Positions 47,263 to 58,149 of a stretch of DNA of 64,000 nucleotides are shown in pieces. This DNA comes from Trebonia sp963774945. GTDB lineage: Bacteria > Actinomycetota > Actinomycetes > Streptosporangiales > Streptosporangiaceae. The notes below the pieces were generated by a model. It made no database searches and was not told where the DNA came from. It saw only the letters and a program-made list of their open reading frames with translations. Numbering within the stretch: position 1 is the stretch's first letter; each line of letters starts with the position of its first letter. Made by a program: the position numbers and the translations under genes. The stretch is taken from assembly GCA_963774945.1 (NCBI GenBank), contig CAVZHA010000003.1:124001-188000 (forward strand), read 5' to 3'.

Positions 47263-49329
47263 CTACTGGCCGGTTCGTGCCCGAAGTGCGGTGATCGCCG
47301 CACGAAGAAGGGAAGCTGAGCCACTGCCGTCAGCCTCAGCGACCAGTGACGTGCCAGAAGCGTGCTGTCGGATGAAGCCCGTGGCCGCATGCTTCGCGCA
47401 ACGGGTCGCCATGACAATGACCTCGGCTCCGCGCGCCTGCTGCTTGAGGGGCTGCGAACCAACCTTGTCGTGACTCAGTCGGACGTCCGCACCCGGTGCC
47501 ATCTCGCTGAGTAGCGCCTTTGTCCGCTCAAGCACTCTTTCATCGAGCGAGTACAGCAGCACCTGCGTCGGTGGGATGTCCGGCAACGCATTGTCCAGGC
47601 CGGCCTCATCCCGGGCTGGCCAGTCCAGGTCGACCTGGATTTCGCCGCTTAGTTGCCGAGCAAACCGGGCCTGGTCAGGCTCGAGGCGACCATCTTTGTC
47701 GCGCAGTGGCCGCAGGAGTGCCTGTGCCAGTCGCAAGCGTGCGTGCTCGTCCGGGCATGCCGCGCGGACGAGTAGGTCGACGAGGTCCAGCACCACGGTC
47801 GCCCGGTCCGGTCCCGCCCACCGGTTGCTCTCATCCCTTAGGTCGTCCAGCAAACTCCTGTAGGCAGCCTCGTCCGGCCCGGACCTCAGGAAGATGTCGG
47901 CCAGTGCGACGACGCCGGACAGATCGCCGGGACTGAATCGGTCATTGAGCAGGGCGATCTCGATCAGTTGCCGGGCTGTCCGAGCTGCAGGCTGGTCGTA
48001 TCCATCAGCGTCGATGACCGGGCCGGCGAGCATCCATGCTCGATCGGCCGCCTCGTTGCCAAGGCTGGCTAGGGCATGAGCGATCGCCTGGTCCTCGCTA
48101 ACTGGTGGGTTCCACTCCTGCCAATCCTGGCCCGCGAGGACGGCAGTGACGTCAGCGCTTCCGATTGAGAGTGCCTCCACGAGTTCCAGCCAGGACGCAG
48201 GAGGGGCCAGTTCCGGTGACAGGGCAGTCTCCACCGGCGTTGCGGCGGGGACCGATGGCACGCTGGAAGTCGCGTCCGGCATCGGAGCGGGGACGGGCGC
48301 AACATCGGCCGAGACGTCGGAGGTCGGGACGGGTGTCAGGGCGTGGGCGATCAATGGGGCGACACGGGCAACTTGCTCGTGGCGGTGCGGGTCTAGAAGG
48401 ACGGCGGCGAGCAGGCGTGCGTCACCGCGGATATCCGCCGTGAGAGCGGCCACGGCAAGGGCCTCTCCGCTGAGTCCGGCCGTTCCACCTTCCAGGAGGG
48501 GGACGACGAAGGCACCTGCGCTTATCAGGCTCTTCTTGGCCGACTCCAGGTCGCCGGCCTCGAGGGGCGCTGAGAGCGCGGTGTCGTAAATCGCAGCCAG
48601 GATGGCGTCCCTGGTCGGTGCGGGCGGCCGGGTGAGGACCACGTCGGCCAGGCCGGGCAACCGTAGGAGTTCGGCGTCCCGGCCGAGTCGCGCGAGGCGC
48701 TTGATCTTGAGGTTCGCGAGGTTGGTCGGGCTCACTCCGCCGACGGCGGCAATCTGGTCGAGCAGGTCTCCCGAGGCGGAGTTGTCGCCAGCGGCAAGTG
48801 CCACCTCGAACTCACCGAGGAGTCGCCCGACCGGCTTGCGGACGTGCCAAGTACGCACCGGACGCTGCCGAAACGAGTACTGCAGCAGTTCCAATGCCTT
48901 CCATGCCTCGATCTGGGTCCTTCTCGTGGGACTGGTGACTGTAAACGTGAAGCCAGGACCAGCGAACTCCAACACGGCTTTTTCAACCGGGTCCGTCGGA
49001 TCCAGTTGGGCCGGCAGGCCGTCGAAACTGGAGTAGGTGGGGCCGACGAAGGCGGTGAGCAGGTCCGACACCACTACGGCGTGGGCCGGGTCGCGGGCGA
49101 TCACGTATGCAGTCAGGTCGCCACCTATCTCACGGCGGCGCGGCAGCACGACCGGCACCTCGGAGTCCTCACGTTGCCACAGCACATCCAGGTATGGCCG
49201 CACCGTCCTGCCTGCGCTGGAGTCGGGTTCCTGGCCTGGCCAAGCGATGTTCCCTAGACCGAAGAAATCATTGATGAATCTTTCGATCGGACTCGTGGAA
49301 TCACCCAAGCGCTCCTCATTTTTCCTCAT
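47263..49329 (-). CDS. dpdD: DpdD-type protein
   Basis: 688 aa from ATG 49329, which overlaps the dpdK stop as ATGA; the open frame extends further upstream but without coding character. The N-terminus reads MRKNEERLGDSTSPIERFIN and DFFGLGNIAWPGQE. The middle is rich in Ala/Pro with tandem VPAPMPDATSSVPSVPAATP-like linker. The C-terminus reads LLYSLDERVLERTKALLSEM and SHDKVGSQPLKQQARGAEVI, ending with a small Rossmann-like motif. Role in the restriction part of the system is not known in detail. The call rests on operon context and remembered family features. Confidence 0.7.
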   Translation of the reverse strand: MRKNEERLGDSTSPIERFINDFFGLGNIAWPGQEPDSSAGRTVRPYLDVLWQREDSEVPVVLPRRREIGGDLTAYVIARDPAHAVVVSDLLTAFVGPTYSSFDGLPAQLDPTDPVEKAVLEFAGPGFTFTVTSPTRRTQIEAWKALELLQYSFRQRPVRTWHVRKPVGRLLGEFEVALAAGDNSASGDLLDQIAAVGGVSPTNLANLKIKRLARLGRDAELLRLPGLADVVLTRPPAPTRDAILAAIYDTALSAPLEAGDLESAKKSLISAGAFVVPLLEGGTAGLSGEALAVAALTADIRGDARLLAAVLLDPHRHEQVARVAPLIAHALTPVPTSDVSADVAPVPAPMPDATSSVPSVPAATPVETALSPELAPPASWLELVEALSIGSADVTAVLAGQDWQEWNPPVSEDQAIAHALASLGNEAADRAWMLAGPVIDADGYDQPAARTARQLIEIALLNDRFSPGDLSGVVALADIFLRSGPDEAAYRSLLDDLRDESNRWAGPDRATVVLDLVDLLVRAACPDEHARLRLAQALLRPLRDKDGRLEPDQARFARQLSGEIQVDLDWPARDEAGLDNALPDIPPTQVLLYSLDERVLERTKALLSEMAPGADVRLSHDKVGSQPLKQQARGAEVIVMATRCAKHAATGFIRQHASGTSLVAEADGSGSASLLRAAITALRARTGQ

Positions 49330-49889
49330 GAGGTCGCCCATCGATGTGTGAGTTCGATCCGGGCCTGGGCGGCAGCCGTGCTGTCCAACTTGTATGTGAC
49401 GACCTCGTCGTTGACTGACATTCCGTTGACGGTGAAGTTCATCGACCCACTCAGCAGCCAATCGCCACCGCAGAAGGTCTTTTCGTGAACGTCTGGGCTC
49501 CGGATCAGGTGCAGTCGCTCTGGGTTGGCAGCCCGACCCAGCCTGGTCAGGAACAAGTCGTTCTCGGTCACGTCCCGCGTAACGAGGGTCAGTCGCGAGC
49601 CCCGGACGGTGAGGAGGCCGAGGACCTCCGACAGGGAGTAAAGGCGTGCCGCCGCGTCGCCGAACAGGCTGTCGTATTCGCCGCGCTTGTTATCCACCGC
49701 CCGCACGTCGCTGATCCACGCCGAAACCATCCAGATCTCGCTGCTGGGCGTGAGCAATTCGGCGAGCAGGACCGCGGTCAGCATCGGGTCGATGCGGACT
49801 CCCGTCACTGGACTGGGGCGCAGTGTCCGTTCCAGTACCTTGCCGACCTCACTTGCAGCAGCACCGCCCCCAAACGCTTCGACTGTCAC
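49326..49889 (-). CDS. dpdK: DpdK, phospholipase-D-like protein
   Basis: 187 aa. One HxK motif, VHEKTFCGGDWLLSGSMNFT, is the phospholipase-D nuclease signature. The upstream SEIWMVSAWISDVRAVDNKR fits the fold's first half. PLD-like nucleases work as dimers, so one motif per chain is enough. It overlaps dpdJ (49886-49889) and dpdD (49326-49329) by 4 nt each. As a candidate nuclease of the restriction part it would cleave unmodified DNA, which is inferred. Confidence 0.85.
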   Translation of the reverse strand: MTVEAFGGGAAASEVGKVLERTLRPSPVTGVRIDPMLTAVLLAELLTPSSEIWMVSAWISDVRAVDNKRGEYDSLFGDAAARLYSLSEVLGLLTVRGSRLTLVTRDVTENDLFLTRLGRAANPERLHLIRSPDVHEKTFCGGDWLLSGSMNFTVNGMSVNDEVVTYKLDSTAAAQARIELTHRWATS

Positions 49890-52800
49890 TGCACTGCCTC
49901 CCGGACGTCGATGACCGCCCGCAGTTCCGCGCCGACTCGGACTACCTCGCGTACTTCTCCATAGACACGCAGCACATCCCGGTCCACCGGCAAAGCAGGC
50001 ACGGTCCGCAGTGCCCTGCTCAGCTTCGCGGACTGGTCGGCCGGGGCCGTGAGGACGACAACACCCCGGCTGGCGAGTTCTCGAGTGTATTCAGCCCACC
50101 AGTCGGACTTCGTGACGTCGACGTGCTGCAGTCGCTCATCCCGGGCCGCCACGACAAGGAGTCGATCAAGCAATGCATGCGAGGCATACGGCTGGTAGTG
50201 CGCCAAATGATAGCTCCGAGCTTGGTAGCCACGGGGCCACAGCATGCTGAACACCTGGTCTCCGGTGATACTGCCATTAGTACCCGGCACCGGGATCTGC
50301 CCTGATCCGACGCCGAAGGCGATCACCCTTGCGTCCACCTCGAAGCCAATCCTGTCCTGCAATTCGTCCCAGGCGTGGACCACGCCGAGTGCCATCTCAT
50401 CGGTGGACCGTTTAGAACCGGGACGCAACAGTCGGGCCGACAGCGCCGAGATCGCGGACTGCCTCGGGTACCCGTCTAGCTTTGTCCACGCCTCGCGCAA
50501 GTCCCGCAGTGCGACGTCGGCCGCATGCGTCGACTTCGCGTCCCGCAGTCGGGCGATGGCCCGACTGGCCGCGCTTTGAGGCTCGGCCAGCACGTTCTCC
50601 AGCAACCGGGTCAGCGTCGAGTCGACGTACTCGAAGTCGTTGGACCCCAGGGCGCTGTCCACAAGTCCCCAGAATCGCCTGGGGTCCGCCGCGTAGTAGC
50701 CTGCGAGTTGCTCAATGAGGCCCAAACCACCGATCGAGGTCTCGGTCAGCCAGATCGCGGCAGCGTCCATACCCTCCTCCGGAGGAATCACGTCCACGAT
50801 CAGATCCTGGTCCCTCGCATCGGGGCAGGCGCGCAACGCCGCCGTAAGCAAGGCTGCTGCGACCGTATCCCGGTAAGTGCGCTGCGCTAGGTTGGCCACG
50901 TGTTGCGGGACATCTGCCACCCACAGCAGTCGTCCGTGCGCGTCGAGGCAGTCCTTGACGCTCTGGTTCTCGCTGAGCTTGGTGAGCGTGTTTACGAGTC
51001 GATCGGAGGCCGGAGCACCCTGCGCGGAGTCGTCGCGGTACAGGACCTGGAGCACCTGGCGCAACTGGCCGCTCCACTTGCCGTTAGCCAGCGAAGCGTG
51101 TACCTCGTTGGGTGGGCGGGTCCCGTCCAGTCCGGCGAGCGCGAACGCAGTGAGGTATACGAGCGTCAGCCAGGTGCGTTGGAAGGAATTCGCGATGCCA
51201 TCGAGCCGTGGTTCCTCTCGGATCGCTGTCGTGAATGCGAAGGTCCGCCATCCGGGCGACGCCAGGTGCGCGGCGACCAGTGTGTTGTTTATGTCGAGGG
51301 AAGCGAGATCAAACCGTACGCCGTCGACGGTGAGCCGGAACCCAAGTGCCGCGGGCATGTCATTGAGCGTGTACCGGACGGCACTGGAGACCGTCTTGCC
51401 CCCCGTATACGTCGTTTCACAGGTCGCGCCTGTAGCCATCCGGCGCACCTCTGCTGGGCTCCCCGCAGCGTGGGTTGCGAACCCGGCGGATGTGACGCGC
51501 CCGACCCATGCCGAGGGATCCGGGATGTCAGCCAGCATCAGTCCCGCGGTCGGCGCGATGATCTGGGTACCCCAGATGGGGATGCCCTGGGCCTGATCTG
51601 TGACCTCTTTGTCGGGGGTCTTGAGGTCGATGAGGTGGGGCCGGATCACCTCGAACGTGCCCTGCCCCGCTGGGGACCAGGTGCCTTCCCTGCTATACCT
51701 GGAAGTGATGGAAGTGACGTCGATGGCGCCGCCCGCAGATTCCGGTGGTAGCGGGAGCCAGGTTCGATCGCTCTGCTTCTGGTAGCCGTACCGGCGACTG
51801 ACCCGCCCGGGGACCGCTTCGCGCAGCGCACGTTCTATAGGCAGCGATTCCTCCTTGTCCGTCATGAACGGCAGATTGAAGAGAACCTCTGGCACGTTCA
51901 ATGGATCGAACAACGCCCTGGTGATGAACTCCGGCAGCATGTCGCCGGGCCGGGCGCCCGGGTCCAGCCGAATCGTCTGCCATTGACTGTGGACGCGGCG
52001 CAGTGCCGTCGGAACCACGGATAGCAGCAGCGACCGGGGAGGTTCCCACAGCAGTGCCTGAGCGTCGTCGGCACTGATCCGCAGCGCCGACTGCATATGC
52101 GTGGCGAGTTCATCCTGTAGTGCCGACTGCTCGAGCGTATCCCTCAGAATATTGGCCAGTTCTTTGGCAACCTCCTTGGCTTCTGTCGTCAGGGGGGACT
52201 TCGGTGCCGTGAGGATGGCCCGCGGATCGGACCGGCGTCCTTTCGCCGCCAACTTCAGCGCCAGCCAGTCCAGCAGTGCCTGGGCACCCTGAATCTTCAG
52301 CACGGAACGGTTGACGATGGGCAAGCTCCGGGCGGCCAACTCGGGGGAGAACAGGGTGTCGTACGCCTGGTAGGTGATTCGGTCCCGGCCATAGTCCGAC
52401 AACGCGACGACCGTCCAAGGCCGGGTGCCACGTTGACGGCCTGCGCGACCGCGACGCTGGATGAAGGACGCCGCGTCATGCGGTGCCTTGTGCTGGAGTA
52501 TGAGGCCCACCCGGGAATCGTTGAACCCGACCTCAAGGGACGCCGTCGCCACAATGAGGTCCGCGTTCCGATCGACTCCAGCGTCCTGGGACGACGTCCG
52601 TCCGACGCGCAACTCGCCGGTATTCGCGGTTGGGTCCAGGTGCCGGCCGATTCGCTGGACTAGGTTCCAGGACTGGCCGTCTCGGAAACGTTCGGACTCG
52701 AACTTCGCGTCCGGGGCGCGGAGTCCTGCCAGAACGCGTTTGGTTTTGCCACCCCACTTGTACCTGGAGTCACCCTCGGCCTCTCGCAGGTCGTCGTAGA

Positions 52801-54355
52801 ACCGGTTGGTGACGTCTAGATCGTCGGTGAACAGGAAGCCAATGGACCCGTACAGATATTCCTGTTCCGGCGGGTCCAGAATCCGGCCGTAGAGCATTGC
52901 GGCCTGGATCGACGTGGACAGCAGGCTCGTCCCGGATACGGGGTCCCCACGGACGGCAATGGCGTACTCTCGGCCTTCAGCGGTCATGTGCTCCGGCCTG
53001 GGCTCGATGTACTCAACATTGGCCTGGTCCAGCCCGATCAACTGAGCAAAGAACGACTTCGCGTCCCGCAAGGTAGCGCTCAGGCCAACAAAGGTCACTG
53101 GGGACCTCACGCTGTGCCGCCACCGGCGTAGAAGGAGGGCGACCTGCGCGCCATGGACCCCGGAGTAGGTGTGCACCTCATCGAGCAAGACCAGTCGCGG
53201 CGCCATGGCCCCGAAACCCGATCGCCACCCGAGGAGGCGCCCCAAGGGCGCGGACGCCTGTCGGCTGAGCATTTCCGTCGAGGTGAATAGCACATCCGGT
53301 GGCCGTTCCTGGAGCGTCTTGCGGCTCAGAGCGACAACGTCATCCAGCACGAGGCGGCAGGAACTGGAGCTACATGTAAGGCGGTCCCGGTTCTGTTGCC
53401 GGTCGATCTCGCCCCAAAACAGATCTCCCTCACACTTGGGGCAGGGCAGGTACGGGCAGATGACGTCCCGCCCGCGCCGCCGCCAGGCCTGGCCATTTCC
53501 GTTCCCGTTCAACCGCGAATCCTGGCCATCCCATGGCGTGGCACCGTACAACGCACCAACGCGGATTTGCCTACGGCCGGACTTGCGCAGCACGTCGGCA
53601 ACGTCGAGGGTCGCCGACACCGCCTCCCGCAACTGATCCCGCAGTAGTTCGGTCCGCGGGTAGAGCGCGAGGGTGTGTACCCGGTACTTGCCTGTGATCA
53701 AGCCGGGTGCGATCGCTGCGAACGCGGGCAGGTAAAACGCAAGCGTCTTGCCGCTACCGGTCCCTGCCCCGACGATTACGCCGCAGGTGCGCTTCGCCCC
53801 GAGCGCCCGGTAGATCTCAGCCGCCGAGTCCACTTGGAACCGCGCGAGGGGCCGAGCTTTAACCTGCGCGGCCGCAACATCGCTCTGCATTGCCGTCCAA
53901 CCGGGGATCTCCCCCAGTTCGCCGAGTGCCTTGGCCACGGAGACATTGCGATCTGGGTACCGTCGCGGGGCGACGTGCAGTCGGTAGTCCGCGACGAGAG
54001 GGCGCCCGTCCTCCCACCAGTTCGAAGGCGGATCCGTCAAGTCCTTGGGGCCGAACAGTTGCCGAAGTCGCGACGTCAGTCGGAGTGTTTCCGCCATCCG
54101 CGTCCGGTACCGCGGCGGCGACGTGTCGAGGACTTTAAAAAGCAGTGCCGCGTCGAGCAAGTTGTCGAGGATCTCCGCCGGACCCACGTCCGGCAGCCGA
54201 CTTGGATGATCGAGCGCGTATGTCTCGATGACCGATAGGACCTCGTCCCGCGACAGTGCCCCCGTCGTGACACCCCAGGACAGCGACGGCAACTCAAGAT
54301 CCTCTAGGCGGTTGAGCAGTTCGCCCGCAACCTCTTCCTTCAGTCGACTGGTCAC
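49886..54355 (-). CDS. dpdJ: DpdJ, large DEAD/H-type helicase
   Basis: 1,489 aa. Superfamily 2 helicase: Walker A GAGTGSGKTLAF (K203), DEVH box LVLLDEVHTYSG (392-395), motif III VGLSATLRDAKSF, and motif VI FIQRRGRAGRQRGTRPW. A four-cysteine zinc insertion lies between motifs I and II (C300, C305, C308, C328/C333; CPYLPCPKCEGDLFW). The long C-terminal half has no recognised domain. The start overlaps the dpdI stop by 4 nt. The size, helicase type and place before the PLD gene fit DpdJ. Confidence 0.85.
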   Translation of the reverse strand: MTSRLKEEVAGELLNRLEDLELPSLSWGVTTGALSRDEVLSVIETYALDHPSRLPDVGPAEILDNLLDAALLFKVLDTSPPRYRTRMAETLRLTSRLRQLFGPKDLTDPPSNWWEDGRPLVADYRLHVAPRRYPDRNVSVAKALGELGEIPGWTAMQSDVAAAQVKARPLARFQVDSAAEIYRALGAKRTCGVIVGAGTGSGKTLAFYLPAFAAIAPGLITGKYRVHTLALYPRTELLRDQLREAVSATLDVADVLRKSGRRQIRVGALYGATPWDGQDSRLNGNGNGQAWRRRGRDVICPYLPCPKCEGDLFWGEIDRQQNRDRLTCSSSSCRLVLDDVVALSRKTLQERPPDVLFTSTEMLSRQASAPLGRLLGWRSGFGAMAPRLVLLDEVHTYSGVHGAQVALLLRRWRHSVRSPVTFVGLSATLRDAKSFFAQLIGLDQANVEYIEPRPEHMTAEGREYAIAVRGDPVSGTSLLSTSIQAAMLYGRILDPPEQEYLYGSIGFLFTDDLDVTNRFYDDLREAEGDSRYKWGGKTKRVLAGLRAPDAKFESERFRDGQSWNLVQRIGRHLDPTANTGELRVGRTSSQDAGVDRNADLIVATASLEVGFNDSRVGLILQHKAPHDAASFIQRRGRAGRQRGTRPWTVVALSDYGRDRITYQAYDTLFSPELAARSLPIVNRSVLKIQGAQALLDWLALKLAAKGRRSDPRAILTAPKSPLTTEAKEVAKELANILRDTLEQSALQDELATHMQSALRISADDAQALLWEPPRSLLLSVVPTALRRVHSQWQTIRLDPGARPGDMLPEFITRALFDPLNVPEVLFNLPFMTDKEESLPIERALREAVPGRVSRRYGYQKQSDRTWLPLPPESAGGAIDVTSITSRYSREGTWSPAGQGTFEVIRPHLIDLKTPDKEVTDQAQGIPIWGTQIIAPTAGLMLADIPDPSAWVGRVTSAGFATHAAGSPAEVRRMATGATCETTYTGGKTVSSAVRYTLNDMPAALGFRLTVDGVRFDLASLDINNTLVAAHLASPGWRTFAFTTAIREEPRLDGIANSFQRTWLTLVYLTAFALAGLDGTRPPNEVHASLANGKWSGQLRQVLQVLYRDDSAQGAPASDRLVNTLTKLSENQSVKDCLDAHGRLLWVADVPQHVANLAQRTYRDTVAAALLTAALRACPDARDQDLIVDVIPPEEGMDAAAIWLTETSIGGLGLIEQLAGYYAADPRRFWGLVDSALGSNDFEYVDSTLTRLLENVLAEPQSAASRAIARLRDAKSTHAADVALRDLREAWTKLDGYPRQSAISALSARLLRPGSKRSTDEMALGVVHAWDELQDRIGFEVDARVIAFGVGSGQIPVPGTNGSITGDQVFSMLWPRGYQARSYHLAHYQPYASHALLDRLLVVAARDERLQHVDVTKSDWWAEYTRELASRGVVVLTAPADQSAKLSRALRTVPALPVDRDVLRVYGEVREVVRVGAELRAVIDVREAVQ

Positions 54356-55038
54356 GCGCCTCGCCGCCGTACTTCGATCTGATCCGCCACTTGTCGCAGC
54401 AATGCGATCTGCTGATCGTCTAGATCGGCCAGCAGGATCGGGCGTACCGCGAGTCGTTCCAGCAAAGGCACGAGTTGGCCCTCTGGATCCGGGACCCGGC
54501 CGAGCAAGTCCGCTAGCCCTGCCAGGGCTACCTTGAACAATGAGATGTCCCCGATGGTCGGCACCGGCTTCCTAGCGTAGTCCCGCAAGTCCTTCAGGTG
54601 CTGCTGGGCTGGTTTCCGCTCGTCCTCAGGCAACATGGGCATCCGTACAAGACGCAATTCGTTGATGCATTGGCCAGTCCAGTGCGTCCAGGTGATGGTG
54701 AGCTCCTCGCTCACCCGCTTGGTGGCGTCTGCGATCTTCGCTCGCGCTCCGTTGAATGCCTGATCGCTGGGCAGGAAGCCTGCGCGTTCGGCGTTGCGGG
54801 CGAAGGCTTCGCGCCCCTCGTCGAGTCGGGATAGGCTGACGCCCTCCTCGCCACTGACGTCCGCAAGCGTTTGGGCAGCTTTGGCCACCTGGCCCAATCG
54901 TCCGAGAACCACGGTCGTCTCGTCCACCCGCTTCAGGACCCGGTCGGCGTCCTGTTTCGCCTTTGCGCCCTGCTTGATCCGGTTCGTTTCCCGAGTCACA
55001 GCCTGGGCCAACTCAAGGACCGATGAAAATTCGCTCAT
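54352..55038 (-). CDS. dpdI: Helical protein, probable DpdI
   Basis: 228 aa from ATG 55038 (MSEFSSVLELAQAVTRETNR), which overlaps the preceding stop as ATGA. Largely helical: KAKQDADRVLKRVDETTVVL suggests a coiled coil, and the C-terminus LLADLDDQQIALLRQVADQI is also helical. No catalytic motif seen. It is named from its place between dpdH and dpdJ, in the order E-F-G-H-I-J-K. A separate unrelated gene cannot be excluded. Confidence 0.55.
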   Translation of the reverse strand: MSEFSSVLELAQAVTRETNRIKQGAKAKQDADRVLKRVDETTVVLGRLGQVAKAAQTLADVSGEEGVSLSRLDEGREAFARNAERAGFLPSDQAFNGARAKIADATKRVSEELTITWTHWTGQCINELRLVRMPMLPEDERKPAQQHLKDLRDYARKPVPTIGDISLFKVALAGLADLLGRVPDPEGQLVPLLERLAVRPILLADLDDQQIALLRQVADQIEVRRRGA

Positions 55039-58000
55039 CCCCGGCCTCCTCCATCCAGTGCAGCCCACATGCCGAGCAACTCGTCGACCTGCTGCTCCGC
55101 AATCTGCCCGGCACCGCCCTCCTGTTTTCTGGCCGCATTCAGTGCATTCGTCAGCCAGGTGTCACTAGCAGAGAGGAACTGCCTGATCGACGCAACATCC
55201 GTTCCCCGGTGCCGTGCCGCCGCAACGATCCGAGCCCTGTGCCCTTGCGTCGACTCAGCCTCGGGACCGGCCTTACCGAGATCACTTTCCAGTCGGTCCA
55301 CCGCCCGCGAGTCCAACTGTGCTGCCTGATCGGCTAGTGACTTGAGTTCTTCTCGTAGTGCAGGTGCCGTCTGGTCCGCCCCAGCCTCCTTTGCCGCAAC
55401 GATGGCCGCCTTCACCGCGTCGATGGTGTCGCTGAGGCTCGTACCTTTAGGAAGCATCGCGCGTACTTCTACGAGTTGACTGGTCAGGATGGAGAGTTGG
55501 GCATCCACCAGGCGCTCCCACTCGGAGAACCCAATGACCGCCTTCCGGATCCACGGTGCCAGGTCTGTGTTGGGCGTACCCCACTGCCACGACTTGGCGG
55601 CGTCATGCAGCATTGGAAGCGCCCTCGCCGCGTCGATCATCCTGACAGCGCCTGTACCCCGACTCACCCCGAGTCCAGATCGCAGGCTCGTGACTAGCGG
55701 TTGGCGTGCCTCCAAGTGCTTCGCCAACGTCGAGGTCCACTTGGAGTCACAGGCATCTTGTCGTTGCCACGTGCTTCCCTCGTCAAAGACGAGCCGCAAG
55801 CAGTTCGGCATCGCCCATGCCCGGCAACGCTTTGCCTGCAAGCGTCGCCCCAAGAAGCGACGCTTGCAAGCCCGCAGCCAAGTGTTCGTCAGCGATGTCG
55901 GCCGATCGCGCAACTGCCGTTAGCAGGTGCCTCTGGTTCCTATCCGCGTCCCGCGACAGGCGTCGCATTGCCTTAGCGCCGCGAGTGACATATCCGCCGT
56001 TCGCCCACGGCTTCCCCTCGAAGACCCCGGCATTCGCGAGCAGGAGTCCTTGAAAAAACACGGCGTTGGCGGAGGATCGCGTGAACCTGATCGGGGCATC
56101 CGAAGTTGCCGTTGATCTCTCCCCGTATGACCCGTCGATGGAGACCACAGTTGACCGCGCCGGCCATGCAGCATCCAGTTGTTTACCCGTGGGTTCCCGC
56201 ATCAGGGGGTCATTCCACGCACACCTCTGGAGCACGGCCCCCCGGATGACTTCGCGCAGTTCGCGAGCCAGAGTCATGTCCAGTTCCTCACCACGCTGCG
56301 ACCAGTCGTTGACCCGATCGAGATTCCTTTGCAGAGTTCTGGGCAGGTCCGTCGGCGGTGGCGGCTTTGGCTTAGGATCATCGCCAGCCCACGTAGTATT
56401 ACTTCCGAAACCATCGGACTTTCCAGGTCGTATGCCACTAGCATCTTTTATTACCTTCGCCCTCACGTCGAAGGCCCGGTACACGTGCGGCGACAGACTA
56501 TCCACGCTGTTACCGGCGTCTCCCCAAAACTGAAGGAAAGTCGCATACCTCTTGCCTTCCTCCGTGCCGAGTTCCTTCTTGAGAGCGTCATCTACGTCGG
56601 CCGGGAGGACTGACTCCTGAGTTTCATCCGAATACCCTTCCTCACCTTTTCGCAGCGGCCGGTATTCCTCGCTGAACCGCTCGTCGGGGAACTGTCCACC
56701 GGCGATATATGGGAGGTGCTCGAGTAGGACATTGCGTACCGCACGGTCAATGACCAAACGCGGGTTGAAGGCATCCCCGTGATCTCCCGGTGCCGGGCGA
56801 GAACGGATGGCCCGCCGCAGGGCCGACCTGTTGAAGGGATATAGTCCGTATCCCTCTTTCGACTGTCCGAATGCGTCATCGGCGCGACACAGGTCACGAA
56901 AGTCACACTTTTCGCACGCGTTCGGAACAAGAGCACCTTCGTGCGCCAGGTGCTCGTTCAATTTGCCGGGACCCAGGCGTGCGGCGTTTAGGTAGCGCCC
57001 TACGAAAGATGACATCCCTCCCATTCCGGAGTCTGGGTCGAACTGAACGTCAAGGTCGTAGACGTGTGGAATTCTCGTCTTTACGGTCTCCGGAAGACTC
57101 TTATAATAGCCCGTCGTAACGGCCATAAGGGTGCGAATGGGCGCGAACTCGCGTCGCCCGTCACGATCCGCCACTTCGATAATGGCATCCAGCAGATCTC
57201 GTTGAATGCCTTGAATCACAGCAAAGTCCTCGATGAGGAGGACGATCTCCTTACCTTGCCGGGCAAACTCGCGCCGGACAGCCAGCATCGCGTCCTGCAG
57301 GCGTCCTGACCCGATGTTGGTCGCATTCATTACGGCCATCGGCAACTGCTCGTTAAGCATGCGCACCGCTGCGAGTTGCAGTGTGGACTCCGTCAGGAGG
57401 TGTCCGAACAACCCTTTCGTTGGACCTGATACCTGATTTACATCTGCGATGTCCAACGGCAGGTCATCAATGCGAAACTCCGCAGGCCGATCCGACTCTC
57501 CCTCATGCCGGTCCTGAAGCAGGCTTGCGGCCAGCCTCGGTATGAGGGCGTCCTTGCGCAACAGGTGCTCACGCACGTAGGGGTCTATCAGAAGGATACC
57601 CAGGCCTCGCGTTCCTGACAGGATACCGGTTCTTCCGGGCTGTCGCGGAGCGGCGACGAGTGCCTCCTGCAACTGGTTGAGTAGTCGCTGTTGCAAGCCC
57701 TTCTCGTCAAGTTCCGAGCTCATCCGGTCGACATCGGCCCGCAATTGATTCAGTTCGGGGTTGTCGACCTGGGCGAGCAGAGCCTTGAGCACGCCGCGAA
57801 GGCTGGTCTGCTTCTTCGGCAGGTAGATCACTTGGAGTTTGTGCGTGGAGTCGATCTTCTCCCGGACCCAGCGGACAAGGTGCGATTTGCCAGTGCCCGA
57901 CTCGCCGATTACCGGCAACAATAGGACGCCCCCGCGAGTGGGTGACGACAGCAACTCCCCGCAGACTGCTTCCTCGTTCAGTGGGGCACCGGGTGGCTCC

Positions 58001-58149
58001 GGACGTGCGCCCTCATTGTTGGCACGGTAGATAGTGAGCGGAGCGTGCGTCGCGAAGAAGAAGGCCCGTGACGCCACCACGGCCTCAACTGGCAATGCGG
58101 CTGCGCCTTCTGCCGTCCAGCAGAGGAAGTTCCTGAACTCTGCCATCAC
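55035..58149 (-). pseudogene. dpdH: DpdH ATPase, one probable frameshift near the 3' end
   Basis: GTG 58149 or ATG 58146 start. P-loop ATPase: Walker A LLPVIGESGTGKSHLVRWVR (K88), and a Walker-B-like VLLIEDFAVIQGIQRDL. KCDFRDLCRADDAFG forms a Cys cluster. The frame ends at 55783 (788 aa), but another frame continues from the same point to 55035. Removing one A from the AAA run 55785-55787 joins LLAARL to DEGSTWQRQDACDSKWTSTL and gives one protein of about 1,037 aa. Alternatively a separate 259-aa gene starts at ATG 55811 with a 29-bp overlap. I prefer the joined form because other genes show the same one-base pattern. Confidence 0.7.

Noticed and set aside
50900..51751. 283-codon plus-strand frame opposite dpdJ
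   Set aside because: It is a shadow of the 1,489-aa helicase gene; the minus-strand frame has clear motifs throughout.
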